The notes beneath the pieces are model-generated. The model saw only the letters and a program-made list of their open reading frames with translations. It was not told the DNA's origin and did no database searches. 64,000 nucleotides of DNA. Source: Pontibacter coccineus. Lineage in GTDB: Bacteria > Bacteroidota > Bacteroidia > Cytophagales > Hymenobacteraceae. Shown here piece by piece: positions 37,065-45,571 of the stretch (within the stretch, counting starts at the first letter, position 1; each line of letters opens with the position of its first letter). A program made the translations under genes and the position numbers. Location of the stretch: assembly GCF_030546575.1 (NCBI RefSeq), contig NZ_JAUOTN010000005.1, forward strand, positions 62,001 through 126,000, given 5' to 3'.

Positions 37065-39269
37065 ATGCACCACTTAAAACTACGAACCCTTTTGCTGCAG
37101 CTGTTGCTGCTTTTGATTTTTACAGTCACCGCGTTTGCCCAGGGCAACCAGAACCGCCAGTGGCTGAAAGCCGGCAATGCCAATGTACTGGCAGAGCAGG
37201 GGCAACTGGTAAAGTATACTTTACCTGACGGGGCGTCCAGTGTTTTCCTGGAAAAGGCAGCACTGGTACCTGCCGGTAAAACGGAACCCTTGAAAGTGCG
37301 CAGCTTTACTTTGTCTGCCGATGAACAGAAAGTCCTGATCTATACCAACACGAAAAAGGTATGGCGCTACGATACCCGGGGCGATTACTGGGTGTATGAT
37401 CTGCAGAAAAAACAGATGCGTCAGCTCGGAGCCGGAAGGCCGGAATCGTCGCTCATGTTCGCCAAATTCTCGCCGGATGGAGGCAAGGTAGCTTACGTGA
37501 GCGAGCACAATGTTTTTGTAGAAGACCTGCAGAACGGGCAGCAAAAGCAGTTAACCCAAGATGGCACCCGCAAGCTCATCAACGGCACCTTCGACTGGGC
37601 TTACGAAGAAGAATTCTCTGCCCGCGACGGCTTCCGCTGGAGCCCCGACAGCAAACGGATTGCCTACTGGCAATTGGATGCCACCCAGGTAAAAGACTAC
37701 ATCATGTTCGACATGTTAGACGGTGTGTATGCCAAAGTAATTCCGGTGGAGTACCCGGTCGCCGGAGAAGCGCCATCGCCTTACAAGATCGGCGTGGTGG
37801 ACATCAACTCGGCTGCTACCCAATGGATGGAAATTCCCGGTGACCCAGGCAACACCTACCTGCCCCGCATGGAGTGGGCCGCAAGTGCCGATGAACTAAT
37901 CGTGCAGCAACTCAACCGCAAGCAAAACGAAAGCACGCTATACCTCTGCAACGCGGCTGACGGCAAGGCCAAACAGCTTTACAAAGAGCAGGACGACGCC
38001 TGGATCGATATTCTGCCCAGCTGGGATAATTCCTATAGCTACGGCGGCTGGGACTGGCTTAAGGATGGCAAAGAGTTTTTGTGGGCGAGTGAGAAAGACG
38101 GCTGGCGCCACCTCTATCGCGTCAGTCGCGATGGCAAGAAAGAACACCTGATCACCAAAGGCAACTACGATGTGATGGAGATTGCCGGCATTGACGAAAA
38201 AGAAGGCTACGTATACTTCATGGCCTCGCCGGACAATGCCACCCAACAATACCTGTACCGTACGCGCCTAAATGGCAAAGGCAAGGCCGAGCGCCTTACC
38301 CCGGCATCGCAGCCCGGCACCCATTCCTATAGCTTTTCACCAAATGCCAGGTATGCACAGCACCGTTTTTCTAACCACTACACCAAACCAGTAAGTGAGT
38401 GGGTAGCGCTGCCAAACCACAAAGCGACAGGTGGCGAAAGCGCTGTTACCAAAGCGTTGGCTGCGGCTGATAAAGCGGCCAATGGTGTGGAGTTCCTCAA
38501 GGTGAAAACGGCTGATGGCACTGAAATGGACGCCTGGATGGCCAAGCCTGCCAACTTCGATCCGAAGAAGAAGTACCCGATCGTGTTTTATGTTTATTCC
38601 GAGCCTGCCAGCCAAACCGTTACCGACACCTATGGGGCCGGCCAGAATTTCCTGTACAACGGCAGCATGGCCGAAGATGGCTACATCTATGTATCGGTAG
38701 ACAACCGGGGTACACCCGGGCCGAAAGGAAGAAACTGGCGCAAGAGCATCTACCGCAAAGTAGGCCAGTTGAACATCGCCGATCAGGCTGCGGCAGCGCG
38801 TGAGCTGCTCAAATTACCGTATGTAGATACCGCCAGGGTAGCCGTTTGGGGCTGGAGTGGCGGCGGCTCAGCAACGCTCAACCTGCTTTTTCAGCACCCC
38901 GACATCTATAAAACAGGCATTTCAGTAGCAGCCGTAGCCAACCAGCTCACCTACGACAACATTTACCAGGAACGCTACATGGGCCTACCGCAGGAAAACC
39001 GCGAAGACTTTGTAAAAGGCTCTCCTATCACCCATGCCAAAAACCTGAAGGGCAACCTGCTCTACATCCATGGTACTGGCGACGACAACGTGCACTATAA
39101 CAATGCCGAGCAGTTGGTCAATGAGTTGATCAGGTATAACAAACAATTCCAGTTCATGCCTTATCCAAATCGGTCGCACAGCATTTCGGAAGGGGAGGGT
39201 ACAAGCGAGCACCTGTCTACTTTATTTACCAATTTCCTGAAGCAGTACTGTCCTCCGGGAGGCAGGTAG
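37065..39269 (+). CDS. S9B dipeptidyl peptidase IV
   Basis: 734 residues from the ATG at 37065 (MHHLKLRTLLL), giving a signal peptide ending TVTAFAQ. The propeller contains the DPP IV motif FDWAYEEEFSARDGF with the two glutamates that grip the free N-terminus of substrates. The hydrolase domain has the nucleophile in WGWSGGGSAT, the aspartate in GTGDDNVH and the histidine in NRSHSI. It releases Xaa-Pro (and Xaa-Ala) dipeptides in the periplasm. The EE pair makes the DPP IV assignment firmer than for the S9 gene at 25597. A perfect terminator follows. Confidence 0.94.
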   Translation: MHHLKLRTLLLQLLLLLIFTVTAFAQGNQNRQWLKAGNANVLAEQGQLVKYTLPDGASSVFLEKAALVPAGKTEPLKVRSFTLSADEQKVLIYTNTKKVWRYDTRGDYWVYDLQKKQMRQLGAGRPESSLMFAKFSPDGGKVAYVSEHNVFVEDLQNGQQKQLTQDGTRKLINGTFDWAYEEEFSARDGFRWSPDSKRIAYWQLDATQVKDYIMFDMLDGVYAKVIPVEYPVAGEAPSPYKIGVVDINSAATQWMEIPGDPGNTYLPRMEWAASADELIVQQLNRKQNESTLYLCNAADGKAKQLYKEQDDAWIDILPSWDNSYSYGGWDWLKDGKEFLWASEKDGWRHLYRVSRDGKKEHLITKGNYDVMEIAGIDEKEGYVYFMASPDNATQQYLYRTRLNGKGKAERLTPASQPGTHSYSFSPNARYAQHRFSNHYTKPVSEWVALPNHKATGGESAVTKALAAADKAANGVEFLKVKTADGTEMDAWMAKPANFDPKKKYPIVFYVYSEPASQTVTDTYGAGQNFLYNGSMAEDGYIYVSVDNRGTPGPKGRNWRKSIYRKVGQLNIADQAAAARELLKLPYVDTARVAVWGWSGGGSATLNLLFQHPDIYKTGISVAAVANQLTYDNIYQERYMGLPQENREDFVKGSPITHAKNLKGNLLYIHGTGDDNVHYNNAEQLVNELIRYNKQFQFMPYPNRSHSISEGEGTSEHLSTLFTNFLKQYCPPGGR

Positions 39270-39301
39270 TACTTCATTCTTAAGAGGATGAATTTATGAA
39301 G

Positions 39302-39346
39302 GCACAGCCGGTAGAGGAGAACGCTACCGGCTGTGCTTTTTTTTTT
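39302..39346 (+). terminator. Strong rho-independent terminator of the DPP IV gene
   Basis: Perfect 13-bp arms GCACAGCCGGTAG (39302-39314) and CTACCGGCTGTGC (39324-39336) with a 9-nt loop, followed by ten T (39337-39346). Confidence 0.97.
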
Positions 39347-39767
39347 CGTTTTCTAGCATAATGTCACAGCCCGGCACTCCTTTCCCCCTATGGAAGCGGA
39401 TAGGTTTGGCGTGGTGTGTTCTCTGACTCGCAGTGGCGGGCTAGCAGACAATGTGCACGTCTGGATAAAACAAAGGTATAAACATGTTGTTGAAGTGCTG
39501 ACTGCGGAACCGGCATAAACCCCTCACGTACATTAGGTATACCGATCAGATCCGTCCTCTTATTTATATCACCCTTATTTAGCAGCATACTATCACCGCA
39601 AGGTATAGCAAGTAGCCCGGACAGAGACCCAGTTGCTCCACTATAGCCCTGTAGGTAGCGGATTTGCCTTGCCCACCAGCACGACAGCAGGCGGTGGGTG
39701 TTCGTAAGGAACGCTGACCTGTCTGCCCTCGCTTCTGCCTCACCAAATCTTAGTCTGAACATTTAAA
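39347..39767. other. 421-bp intergenic region without a convincing gene
   Basis: A 124-codon minus-strand frame (39388-39762) spans it, but the protein has no domain, no signal peptide and contains three GGTATA-type words (39475, 39536, 39602) that look like intergenic sequence. I treat it as non-coding. Confidence 0.5.
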
Positions 39768-40343
39768 ATGAATACTTTTCAAAACTTAGGAAAGATTATA
39801 CTGGTCGTATTTGTTGCGCTGCTTGCCACACCATCTTTCGCCCAAAATGACCCCGTCACTGGCCGGGATCAGACATATCAGGCCGCTGAGAGGCATGTGT
39901 TCAAGCACTGGCGCGTAGCTGCCGTGATGTATCATACCTACATCGGAACGCGCACATCGGAGGGCAAGCGCACGCTCATTGTGCCTTCGCTGGGACTAGA
40001 CCTCGAATACTGGTTCAACGAAAAGTGGGGCATCGGCTCGCACAACGACCTGGAACTGGTCAGCTTTGAGGTCGAACGCGAAGAAGAAGTCTTTATAGAA
40101 CGTGAAACCCCTGTGCTGTTCACTTTGGATGCCCTTTGGAAACCCTGGAAAGAACTGGTCGTGATGGCTGGACCAGGTATAGAAATTGAGCCGAAAGAAA
40201 ATCTCTTTGTGTTTCGGGTGGGGCTGGAGTACGAGATTGAGATCGGGTCGCACTGGGATGTCGCACCCACCATTTTTTACGACAGCCGAACCGATGCCTA
40301 CGATACCTTCTCCATGGGACTGGGTATAGGCAAGCGATTTTAA
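39768..40343 (+). CDS. Hypothetical outer-membrane beta-barrel protein
   Basis: 191 residues with a signal peptide ending TPSFAQ. After a short linker the sequence alternates hydrophobic and polar residues: WRVAAVMYHTYIG, RTLIVPSLGLDLEYWF, GIGSHNDLELVSFEV, ELVVMAGPGIEIE, LFVFRVGLEYEIEIG, and a final FSMGLGIGKRF ending in Phe. That is the pattern of a small 8-strand barrel. No family name is recognised. It contains CAGGTATAG once (read Gly-Ile-Glu) and GGTATAG once near its stop. Confidence 0.75.
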   Translation: MNTFQNLGKIILVVFVALLATPSFAQNDPVTGRDQTYQAAERHVFKHWRVAAVMYHTYIGTRTSEGKRTLIVPSLGLDLEYWFNEKWGIGSHNDLELVSFEVEREEEVFIERETPVLFTLDALWKPWKELVVMAGPGIEIEPKENLFVFRVGLEYEIEIGSHWDVAPTIFYDSRTDAYDTFSMGLGIGKRF

Positions 40344-40527
40344 ATTTTACTCAAAGGACCATAAGCCAGGAGAGTGTTGTGTAAATGGCTTCACTGGAGG
40401 AGGGTACGTACAAACTTACAACAGGAGGTCGTGTCGTATACCTGTTAAAAGAACATGTTATTTAGGGAAAACAAGCCGGCTACGAACTGGAAGGTTTTCT
40501 TACAACATACATAATTGATAAAGAGCT

Positions 40528-41289
40528 ATGAATAGACTAGAGAACAAAGTTGCCATCATTACAGGTGGGGCAGGCAGTATCGGAGTAATTACTGCCAGGC
40601 TGTTTTTAGAGGAAGGCGCCAAAGTAATGCTGGTCGACCTGAAAGAAGAGGCGTTGCAGAAGGCAGTTAAAGAGCTTGGAAGTAATAATGTACAGTATAG
40701 CACTGCTGATGTGACAAAATCAGAGGATGTGCAGCGCTATGTGGAGGACACAGTGAAGGCGTTTGGCAAGATCGATGTGTTCTTTAACAACGCCGGCATT
40801 GAAGGGGTTGTGAAACCCATTGTTGACTACCCGGAAGAAATGTTCGACAAGGTACTAGCAGTCAATGTAAAAGGCGCCTGGCTGGGAATAAAGTACGTAT
40901 TGCCGCAAATGAATGACGGGGGGAGTATCATCAATACTTCTTCCGTGGCAGGCATCAACGGAAGTCCCAATGTAAGTGCCTACATCACCAGTAAACATGC
41001 CGTGGTGGGCATTATGCGGGCTGCGGCCGTAGAGGCAGCACCCCGCAAGATCCGGGTGAACTCCGTACATCCTTCTCCGGTCGATAACCGGATGATGCGC
41101 TCGCTGGAGGAGGGATTTGCGCCGGGCCACGCCGAAGCGGCCAAACAGGAACTTGAAAAGACAATTCCACTGGGCAGGTATGCCGAACCAGAGGAGATTG
41201 CGCAACTGGTCTTGTTCCTGGCAAGCGACGAGAGCCGTTTTATAACCGGTACAACCCAGGTGATAGACGGCGGACTAAGTGTTCAGTAG
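40528..41289 (+). CDS. Short-chain dehydrogenase/reductase (glucose-1-dehydrogenase-like)
   Basis: 253 residues. Cofactor motif TGGAGSIG (12-19), NNAG (87-90), S139, Y152 and K156 (YITSKH), and a C-terminal FITGTTQVIDGGLSVQ. D37 after the second strand suggests NAD preference (VDLKEE). The substrate is unknown. The gene is isolated between a barrel protein and an AraC regulator facing it; that regulator could control it. Confidence 0.85.
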   Translation: MNRLENKVAIITGGAGSIGVITARLFLEEGAKVMLVDLKEEALQKAVKELGSNNVQYSTADVTKSEDVQRYVEDTVKAFGKIDVFFNNAGIEGVVKPIVDYPEEMFDKVLAVNVKGAWLGIKYVLPQMNDGGSIINTSSVAGINGSPNVSAYITSKHAVVGIMRAAAVEAAPRKIRVNSVHPSPVDNRMMRSLEEGFAPGHAEAAKQELEKTIPLGRYAEPEEIAQLVLFLASDESRFITGTTQVIDGGLSVQ

Positions 41290-41350
41290 GGAGATTTACG
41301 TACTTCCGGTTTCTTATCGCTGAAAGGATCACTCTAGGTATAAATAATTA

Positions 41351-41413
41351 TCGGACCACCAAAAGCTGCTGTAGGGATTACTGGATTTGCTGCAAGAGCT
41401 TTCGGTGGTCCGA
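41351..41413. other. 63-bp imperfect inverted repeat between convergent genes
   Basis: Left arm starts TCGGACCACCAAAAGCTG (41351) and right arm ends AGCTTTCGGTGGTCCGA (41413). About 20 of 24 positions pair. It could end transcription from both sides but has no clear T-run, so it may instead be a mobile-type palindrome. Confidence 0.6.
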
Positions 41414-41550
41414 TTCTGTTAATTCAATTCTAAAAACGGTGGACCCTTGCAGCCCCAGCGCATATGCTTTAAACTAATATCAGCTATACCTTAAAGGGCT
41501 GAGGGCCAGTCTATAGGATGCTCTTCCATTGGTTAGCTAATTAGCAGTCT

Positions 41551-42429
41551 TTATTTATTGGCAGCCCTGAATTGCTCGGGTGTGCAGCCCAGGTGTTTTT
41601 TAAAAAAACGGAAGAAGTACGTGTTATCAAAATACCCAAGTTCATGGGCTATTTGGGAGCTGGTTAAATCAGAATGAACCAGGAGTCTTTGCGCTTCCAG
41701 TATGATCCGATATTGCAGGATATCTTTCGTGGTTTTGCCAAAGGATTGTTTGCAGACCTCGTTTAAGTGCTTTGAAGTCACGTGTAAACGGTCTGCGTAA
41801 AAGGCTACGTTCTTATGTTCCTTGTAGTGTAAATTGATAAGTCGCTCCAGGTCCTGAATAAGCGTTTGCTCTTTTGCGATGGGAGCTGCTGCATTTCCGT
41901 CTGGCAGGAAAATCCGGGCCAGCTTCATCAACAGTATATCGAGGTACCTGCTCAGAACACTATTTCGCATGGGACTGTCCAGCTCGTATTCCTGTTTCAG
42001 CATCTGCAGCACCGGTAGTAGAGTAGCTTCATCGGTTTCGGAAAGGCGTATGACCGGGCTGTAGAGGAGCGCGTTAAAAAAAGGAAAATCGGAGAGTAGC
42101 CGATCCGGGTATTCCCTGGTATAATATTCCTGCGTAAAGAAAACGACAAATCCATCAGCATCATTAGACAGTTGCCAACTGTGGACCTGCCCGGGCGTCA
42201 ACAGGAAAACGGTTCCTGGTTTCACATCATACTCCCTGAAGTCTATTGTATGTACCCCAGTGCCTTTTGTTACCAGCAGGATAATGTAGAAGTCGTGCTT
42301 ATGAGGCTCGCGGATGAACAGATGCTCCTTTAAATGAGCTGCAAAGGAGCTGAAGTAGAAGTAGCGGTCTTTATTAGCAAGGGCCTCAAAATCCTGTATC
42401 TGGTAAATGGGCAAGTGTTCTTTCCGCAT
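41551..42429 (-). CDS. AraC-family transcriptional regulator
   Basis: 292 residues. An N-terminal cupin domain (HKHDFYIILLVTKGTGVHTID-like block, then GTVFLLTPGQVHSW) and a C-terminal double helix-turn-helix: NVAFYADRLHVTSKHLNEVC and SSQIAHELGYFDNTYFFRFF, ending LGCTPEQFR. It is of the type that senses a small metabolite. Convergent with the SDR gene across a 63-bp hairpin; its own upstream spacer is shared with the second DUF983 gene. Target unknown. Confidence 0.88.
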   Translation of the reverse strand: MRKEHLPIYQIQDFEALANKDRYFYFSSFAAHLKEHLFIREPHKHDFYIILLVTKGTGVHTIDFREYDVKPGTVFLLTPGQVHSWQLSNDADGFVVFFTQEYYTREYPDRLLSDFPFFNALLYSPVIRLSETDEATLLPVLQMLKQEYELDSPMRNSVLSRYLDILLMKLARIFLPDGNAAAPIAKEQTLIQDLERLINLHYKEHKNVAFYADRLHVTSKHLNEVCKQSFGKTTKDILQYRIILEAQRLLVHSDLTSSQIAHELGYFDNTYFFRFFKKHLGCTPEQFRAANK

Positions 42430-42589
42430 GAGAGCTTTTACGTTGCTGAGGATTCAATGGTAGGTTAAGCCTGACTCCAGCCACAGCGGCCGGGATCAGG
42501 CATAAAAGTACAGCATTTAGTCTTTTTATTGCCGTCATACTCCGTTAAGGTTTGGCTAATTTTGTACTGTAGCTTCTAACACCCGCTAA

Positions 42590-42991
42590 ATGAGCAAGAG
42601 AAATTCATTATTATATAGTGTGGCAACAGTAAAATGCCCACGATGCCGTGAAGGAAACATGTTTCCGAAAGGCACTTTGTACTCTACTAAGTTCGCGGCG
42701 ATGCACAAATCCTGCCCATGCTGCGGACAGGTTTTTGAACCGGAGGTAGGCTATTATTATGGCGCCATGTATGTAAGTTTCGCGTTCAATGTGGCTATTT
42801 TCCTGGTGTCGCTTTTCATTCTATCCCAGTTTGTGGAAGAGGTGACCATGGCGATGATGATTGGGGTGGTGGCCATTACGGTTGTTGGATTCCTGCCCAT
42901 TATCTTCCGTTTATCCAGGGTAATATGGATAAGCATTTTCGTCAGGTATGAGGGGCCCGGCAGCCAGATCCCAAAGAAGCTAACAGTTTAG
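42590..42991 (+). CDS. DUF983 membrane protein (second paralogue)
   Basis: 133 residues, paralogous to the gene at 9850: CPRCREGNMF, CPCCGQVFEPEVGYYYGAMY and the same two-helix C-terminal half. A TAATTTTG (42557-42564) fits the TAnnTTTG -7 element, with the start 25 bp downstream. Unlike the first copy it heads a short run of genes: a 42-codon Cys-containing membrane peptide 8 bp later and a metal-binding-type lipoprotein. No function is known for the family. Confidence 0.88.
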   Translation: MSKRNSLLYSVATVKCPRCREGNMFPKGTLYSTKFAAMHKSCPCCGQVFEPEVGYYYGAMYVSFAFNVAIFLVSLFILSQFVEEVTMAMMIGVVAITVVGFLPIIFRLSRVIWISIFVRYEGPGSQIPKKLTV

Positions 42992-42999
42992 CCAATAAC

Positions 43000-43128
43000 A
43001 TGAGAGATTGTTGTAAAACCGGAGATGAACAGCCTTCAGGAAACTGGAGAAAATGGACGAAGTGGCTGGTGTACGCTGCTGTTTTCATGGCCTTGGCTAT
43101 TGTATTCCTACAACAGCTGACACAGTAA
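43000..43128 (+). CDS. 42-residue CC-containing single-helix membrane peptide
   Basis: The frame begins MRDCCKTGDEQPSG, then a basic-aromatic patch WRKWTKWLVY, and a hydrophobic helix AAVFMALAIVFLQQL. It starts 8 bp after the DUF983 stop and ends 23 bp before the lipoprotein ATG, so gene order supports it. Short proteins with an N-terminal CC pair and one helix occur beside metal-related genes in other Bacteroidota; that parallel is from memory and the role is unknown. Confidence 0.65.
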   Translation: MRDCCKTGDEQPSGNWRKWTKWLVYAAVFMALAIVFLQQLTQ

Positions 43129-43151
43129 TATTTGAACCAGATGAATATCAA

Positions 43152-43622
43152 ATGAAAAAAGTAATATTTTATTGTTTAGCCCCGGTCGTTCTGCTCGTAG
43201 CATCCTGCAGCGGAGAAGAAGGGCATCATGTGCAAACGCAGCCTGACGCTGTAGAAGCGAACCTGCCTGAAAATAATACTGCCAGCCACATGCACGCGAC
43301 TAAAGTGGCTGATCAGGAAACAAACGCAGGCATCCCCGCACTAGCGGAAGGGGGCTTGCCGAAAGAACTGGTTTGCATGGTGAACAACGCCTACATGGGG
43401 AAGGACCAGTTCCTGGTTGAATTTGAAGGAAAACAGTACTATGGTTGCTGTGAGATGTGCGTGAAAACAATTCAGAATGAACGCCAGGTACGTGTAGCAC
43501 TTGACCCATTTACAGGAAAAGAGATAGACAAGGCTAATGCTTTTATCGCCCTGAAACCCGGCAGCAATAGTGATGTCTTATACTTCGAGACAGAAGAGAA
43601 CTACCGTAAATTTATAGATTAA
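43152..43622 (+). CDS. Lipoprotein with a TRASH/YHS-like metal-binding cysteine region
   Basis: 156 residues starting at MKKVIFYCL (ATG 43152), with lipobox VLLVASC. After a His/Asn-rich linker (SHMHATKV) comes ELVCMVNNAYMGKDQFLVEF, EGKQYYGCCEMCVKTI, which has the spacing of a TRASH/YHS-type zinc or copper site (C...C-C-x-x-C). It is probably anchored in the periplasm and binds a heavy metal, perhaps copper. The run DUF983 - CC peptide - lipoprotein looks like one operon, ending at the terminator at 43656. Confidence 0.75.
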   Translation: MKKVIFYCLAPVVLLVASCSGEEGHHVQTQPDAVEANLPENNTASHMHATKVADQETNAGIPALAEGGLPKELVCMVNNAYMGKDQFLVEFEGKQYYGCCEMCVKTIQNERQVRVALDPFTGKEIDKANAFIALKPGSNSDVLYFETEENYRKFID

Positions 43623-43655
43623 AGCATCACCCAACGACGAACTTAATTGCACTTA

Positions 43656-43692
43656 AAAAGCCGCTCCAGGTATACCTGAAGCGGCTTTTTTG
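43656..43692 (+). terminator. Terminator whose upper stem is the GGTATACC palindrome
   Basis: Outer arms AAAAAGCCGCT (43656-43666) and AGCGGCTTTTT (43681-43691) enclose CAGGTATACCTG (43668-43679), a perfect 12-bp palindrome, so the hairpin is nearly continuous. A T-run follows. Confidence 0.9.
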
Positions 43693-43871
43693 TAGACCAG
43701 AGAAAGCAGTCTCTGAGTCTTATACACTGGGGTGTAACGGCTCAGGGAAGACGGCTACAGGCTTAAACGACCATGTGTTTAGTTCTTCGAGGATAGAGTA
43801 GAACTTGACAAGTAAAGAAAAAGCACTTACCGCATCTTTATGGGTAGAAGTGCGCTACCCCTAGTTGCCAC

Positions 43872-44312
43872 CTATCTTTCCAGAATCACTTCTTCGGTTT
43901 CTGTCACTATCTGGCCGTCTTTCCTGTCTTCTTCCACTTTAAAAAGTGTGGCCCTGTTCCCGGAAAAAGTTACCGTATAGGGTTCTTTATACGGATGGTC
44001 CTGACCAATGAATAGCTTTCCGTCGGTCATCCACGTAGGCAGAGTGGTTTGTCCTTTTCCATGGCCATAGACGATGATGAGTTTGTTATTGTCAGTAAAC
44101 TCATAGGTCTTTTCGCCTTTGGAATATAATTCCTGCTCCCGTTCTATTTCTTTATCACCGATTCTCTCCGTGTCTGTTTTCGATATTACGTTCCATTTAC
44201 CTAACAGCCTGTTGTCAAGGGGATTTTGACCGGATTCATCTTTGCCCTTGCAGGATACAATTACCAGACACATCAAAAAGATGAAGGATAGCGTGAGGTT
44301 TTTTGTAAGCAT
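43872..44312 (-). CDS. Lipocalin-like lipoprotein, function unknown
   Basis: 146 residues from the ATG at 44312 (MLTKNLTLSF), with lipobox LVIVSC. The remainder starts LLGKWNVISKTDTERIG and consists of short strands (YEFTDNNKLIIVYG, LFIGQDHPYKEPYTVTFSG, VTETEEVILER), typical of the lipocalin-like small Bacteroidota lipoproteins. A longer frame adds 9 residues. No partner gene is obvious. Confidence 0.7.
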   Translation of the reverse strand: MLTKNLTLSFIFLMCLVIVSCKGKDESGQNPLDNRLLGKWNVISKTDTERIGDKEIEREQELYSKGEKTYEFTDNNKLIIVYGHGKGQTTLPTWMTDGKLFIGQDHPYKEPYTVTFSGNRATLFKVEEDRKDGQIVTETEEVILER

Positions 44313-44541
44313 CAGTATGTTTTTTAGAATTGAATACAATAATTTGAATTTTAGTCAGGTTGCTCGATGCTGCTGTTCTAGGTATAATTTTCAGCATGAA
44401 CAGTAGGGCAAAAGCTGACCCGTACCCCACTCCACGAAAGGGGCAGGCGTTATTGGACCTGCAAAAAATTTAAAGGGGAGTTAGCCAGGATATGACTTGG
44501 CTAAAGAAGCATCCGGTGAGATTGCTCTCCTTAAATTGGTA

Positions 44542-44949
44542 TTAGTTGCCTCTGTAAGTGGCGTAACCGTAAGGTGACAGCGTGATGGGAACGTGGTAAT
44601 GGTCGTTGTCTTTGATTTGGAAGACCACCTCAATAAAGGGATAGAAGCTTTCGGTCTTTTGGCTTTTGAAATAATCGGCCACTAAAAAACGAAGTCTGTA
44701 AACGCCTCTGTTATCCTTTTTAGTGGATAAGAACTCCTTGATACGCCCATTTTCGTCCGTTACCTTCTCATCTAGCTGCTTCCACGATTGGGTTTTCTCA
44801 TCCAGCTTCTCTAACCTCACCGGAACTCCTTTGGCAGGCGTACCGGTCGAGATATCCAGAATATGACTTGATAACTGGTAGGAGTTCGACTGGGCAAAGG
44901 CTGCGCTCGTTGTCAGTACAAATAGCAGGGTTAAAACTAAATTTCTCAT
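44542..44949 (-). CDS. uraH: Exported 5-hydroxyisourate hydrolase (transthyretin-like)
   Basis: 135 residues with a signal peptide (ending SAAFAQ). The mature part has the family blocks SSHILDISTGTPAKGVPVRL (first catalytic His), YRLRFLVADYF, FYPFIEVVFQI, HYHVPITLSPYGYATYRG. The canonical C-terminal tetrapeptide is YRGS; here it is YRGN. The enzyme hydrolyses 5-hydroxyisourate made from urate. Periplasmic forms are known in some bacteria, but no urate oxidase or OHCU decarboxylase is nearby, so a broader role in the periplasm is possible. It lies 14 bp after the GlcG-like gene and is probably co-transcribed with it. Confidence 0.85.
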   Translation of the reverse strand: MRNLVLTLLFVLTTSAAFAQSNSYQLSSHILDISTGTPAKGVPVRLEKLDEKTQSWKQLDEKVTDENGRIKEFLSTKKDNRGVYRLRFLVADYFKSQKTESFYPFIEVVFQIKDNDHYHVPITLSPYGYATYRGN

Positions 44950-44963
44950 AGTGTCAGTCTGAA

Positions 44964-45509
44964 TTAATGTATTAGTATGGCTGAGTCTTCTATGGCGGCA
45001 GCTTTTGCAATGTTGTGATCATTTTCAGGTCCGTCGCCTCCGGCTACACCAATTCCTCCGATAACCTGTCCGTTGTGCCAGATGGGGCAACCACCGCCCA
45101 GCAGTAGGAGCTCCGGCAGGTTGACCAGATTTTCGGTGTCGGCATTGGCTTTGGCATTGCGCGCCAGCAGCAGAGTTGGCGTTTTAGTGGAGAGCGAGGT
45201 ATAGGCTTTCCTTCTGGCAGCTTCGGTGTTGTGCGGCCCTACGCCATTGCCCCGCGTCAACGCCATGACCTGCCCGGAGGCGTCCACAATGGCAATACTC
45301 ACCTCTTTGTTCAAAGATTTGGCAGCCTCACGGGCCCGGTGTGTCAGCTCCAAAGCAGCCTCCAGCGTGAGCTGGTGTGTCCCAGTAACAAATTTTGCCT
45401 GCACCTGGTCATTACTTACCTTCTGAATTTTGCGCTCCGGATTACTGGCTTGCGCCAGGGAAAGCATCGGGATAAATAGGAGTAAGAGCAGCTGCAGTTT
45501 GTAGAACAT
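44964..45509 (-). CDS. GlcG/HbpS-family (DUF336) exported protein
   Basis: 181 residues with a signal peptide ending LSLAQ. The DUF336 fold reads TLEAALELTHRAREAAKSLN, VSIAIVDASGQVMALTRGNG, AYTSLSTKTPT, and GGCPIWHNGQVIGGIGVAGG. Related exported proteins bind haem or act with oxidoreductases. It precedes the hydroxyisourate hydrolase in an apparent two-gene operon, next to a Crp/Fnr regulator on the same strand (62 bp apart). Confidence 0.82.
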   Translation of the reverse strand: MFYKLQLLLLLFIPMLSLAQASNPERKIQKVSNDQVQAKFVTGTHQLTLEAALELTHRAREAAKSLNKEVSIAIVDASGQVMALTRGNGVGPHNTEAARRKAYTSLSTKTPTLLLARNAKANADTENLVNLPELLLLGGGCPIWHNGQVIGGIGVAGGDGPENDHNIAKAAAIEDSAILIH

Positions 45510-45571
45510 AAATAAATTTTTACAAAACTACCGGGGCTCCATGGGAAAAGCATTGCCCTAGGTCAACGTTT

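Noticed and set aside
39388-39762. A 124-codon minus-strand frame that could be a gene
   Set aside because: No domain, no leader, three intergenic-type GGTATA words inside, and it ends beside a strong terminator of the convergent gene.
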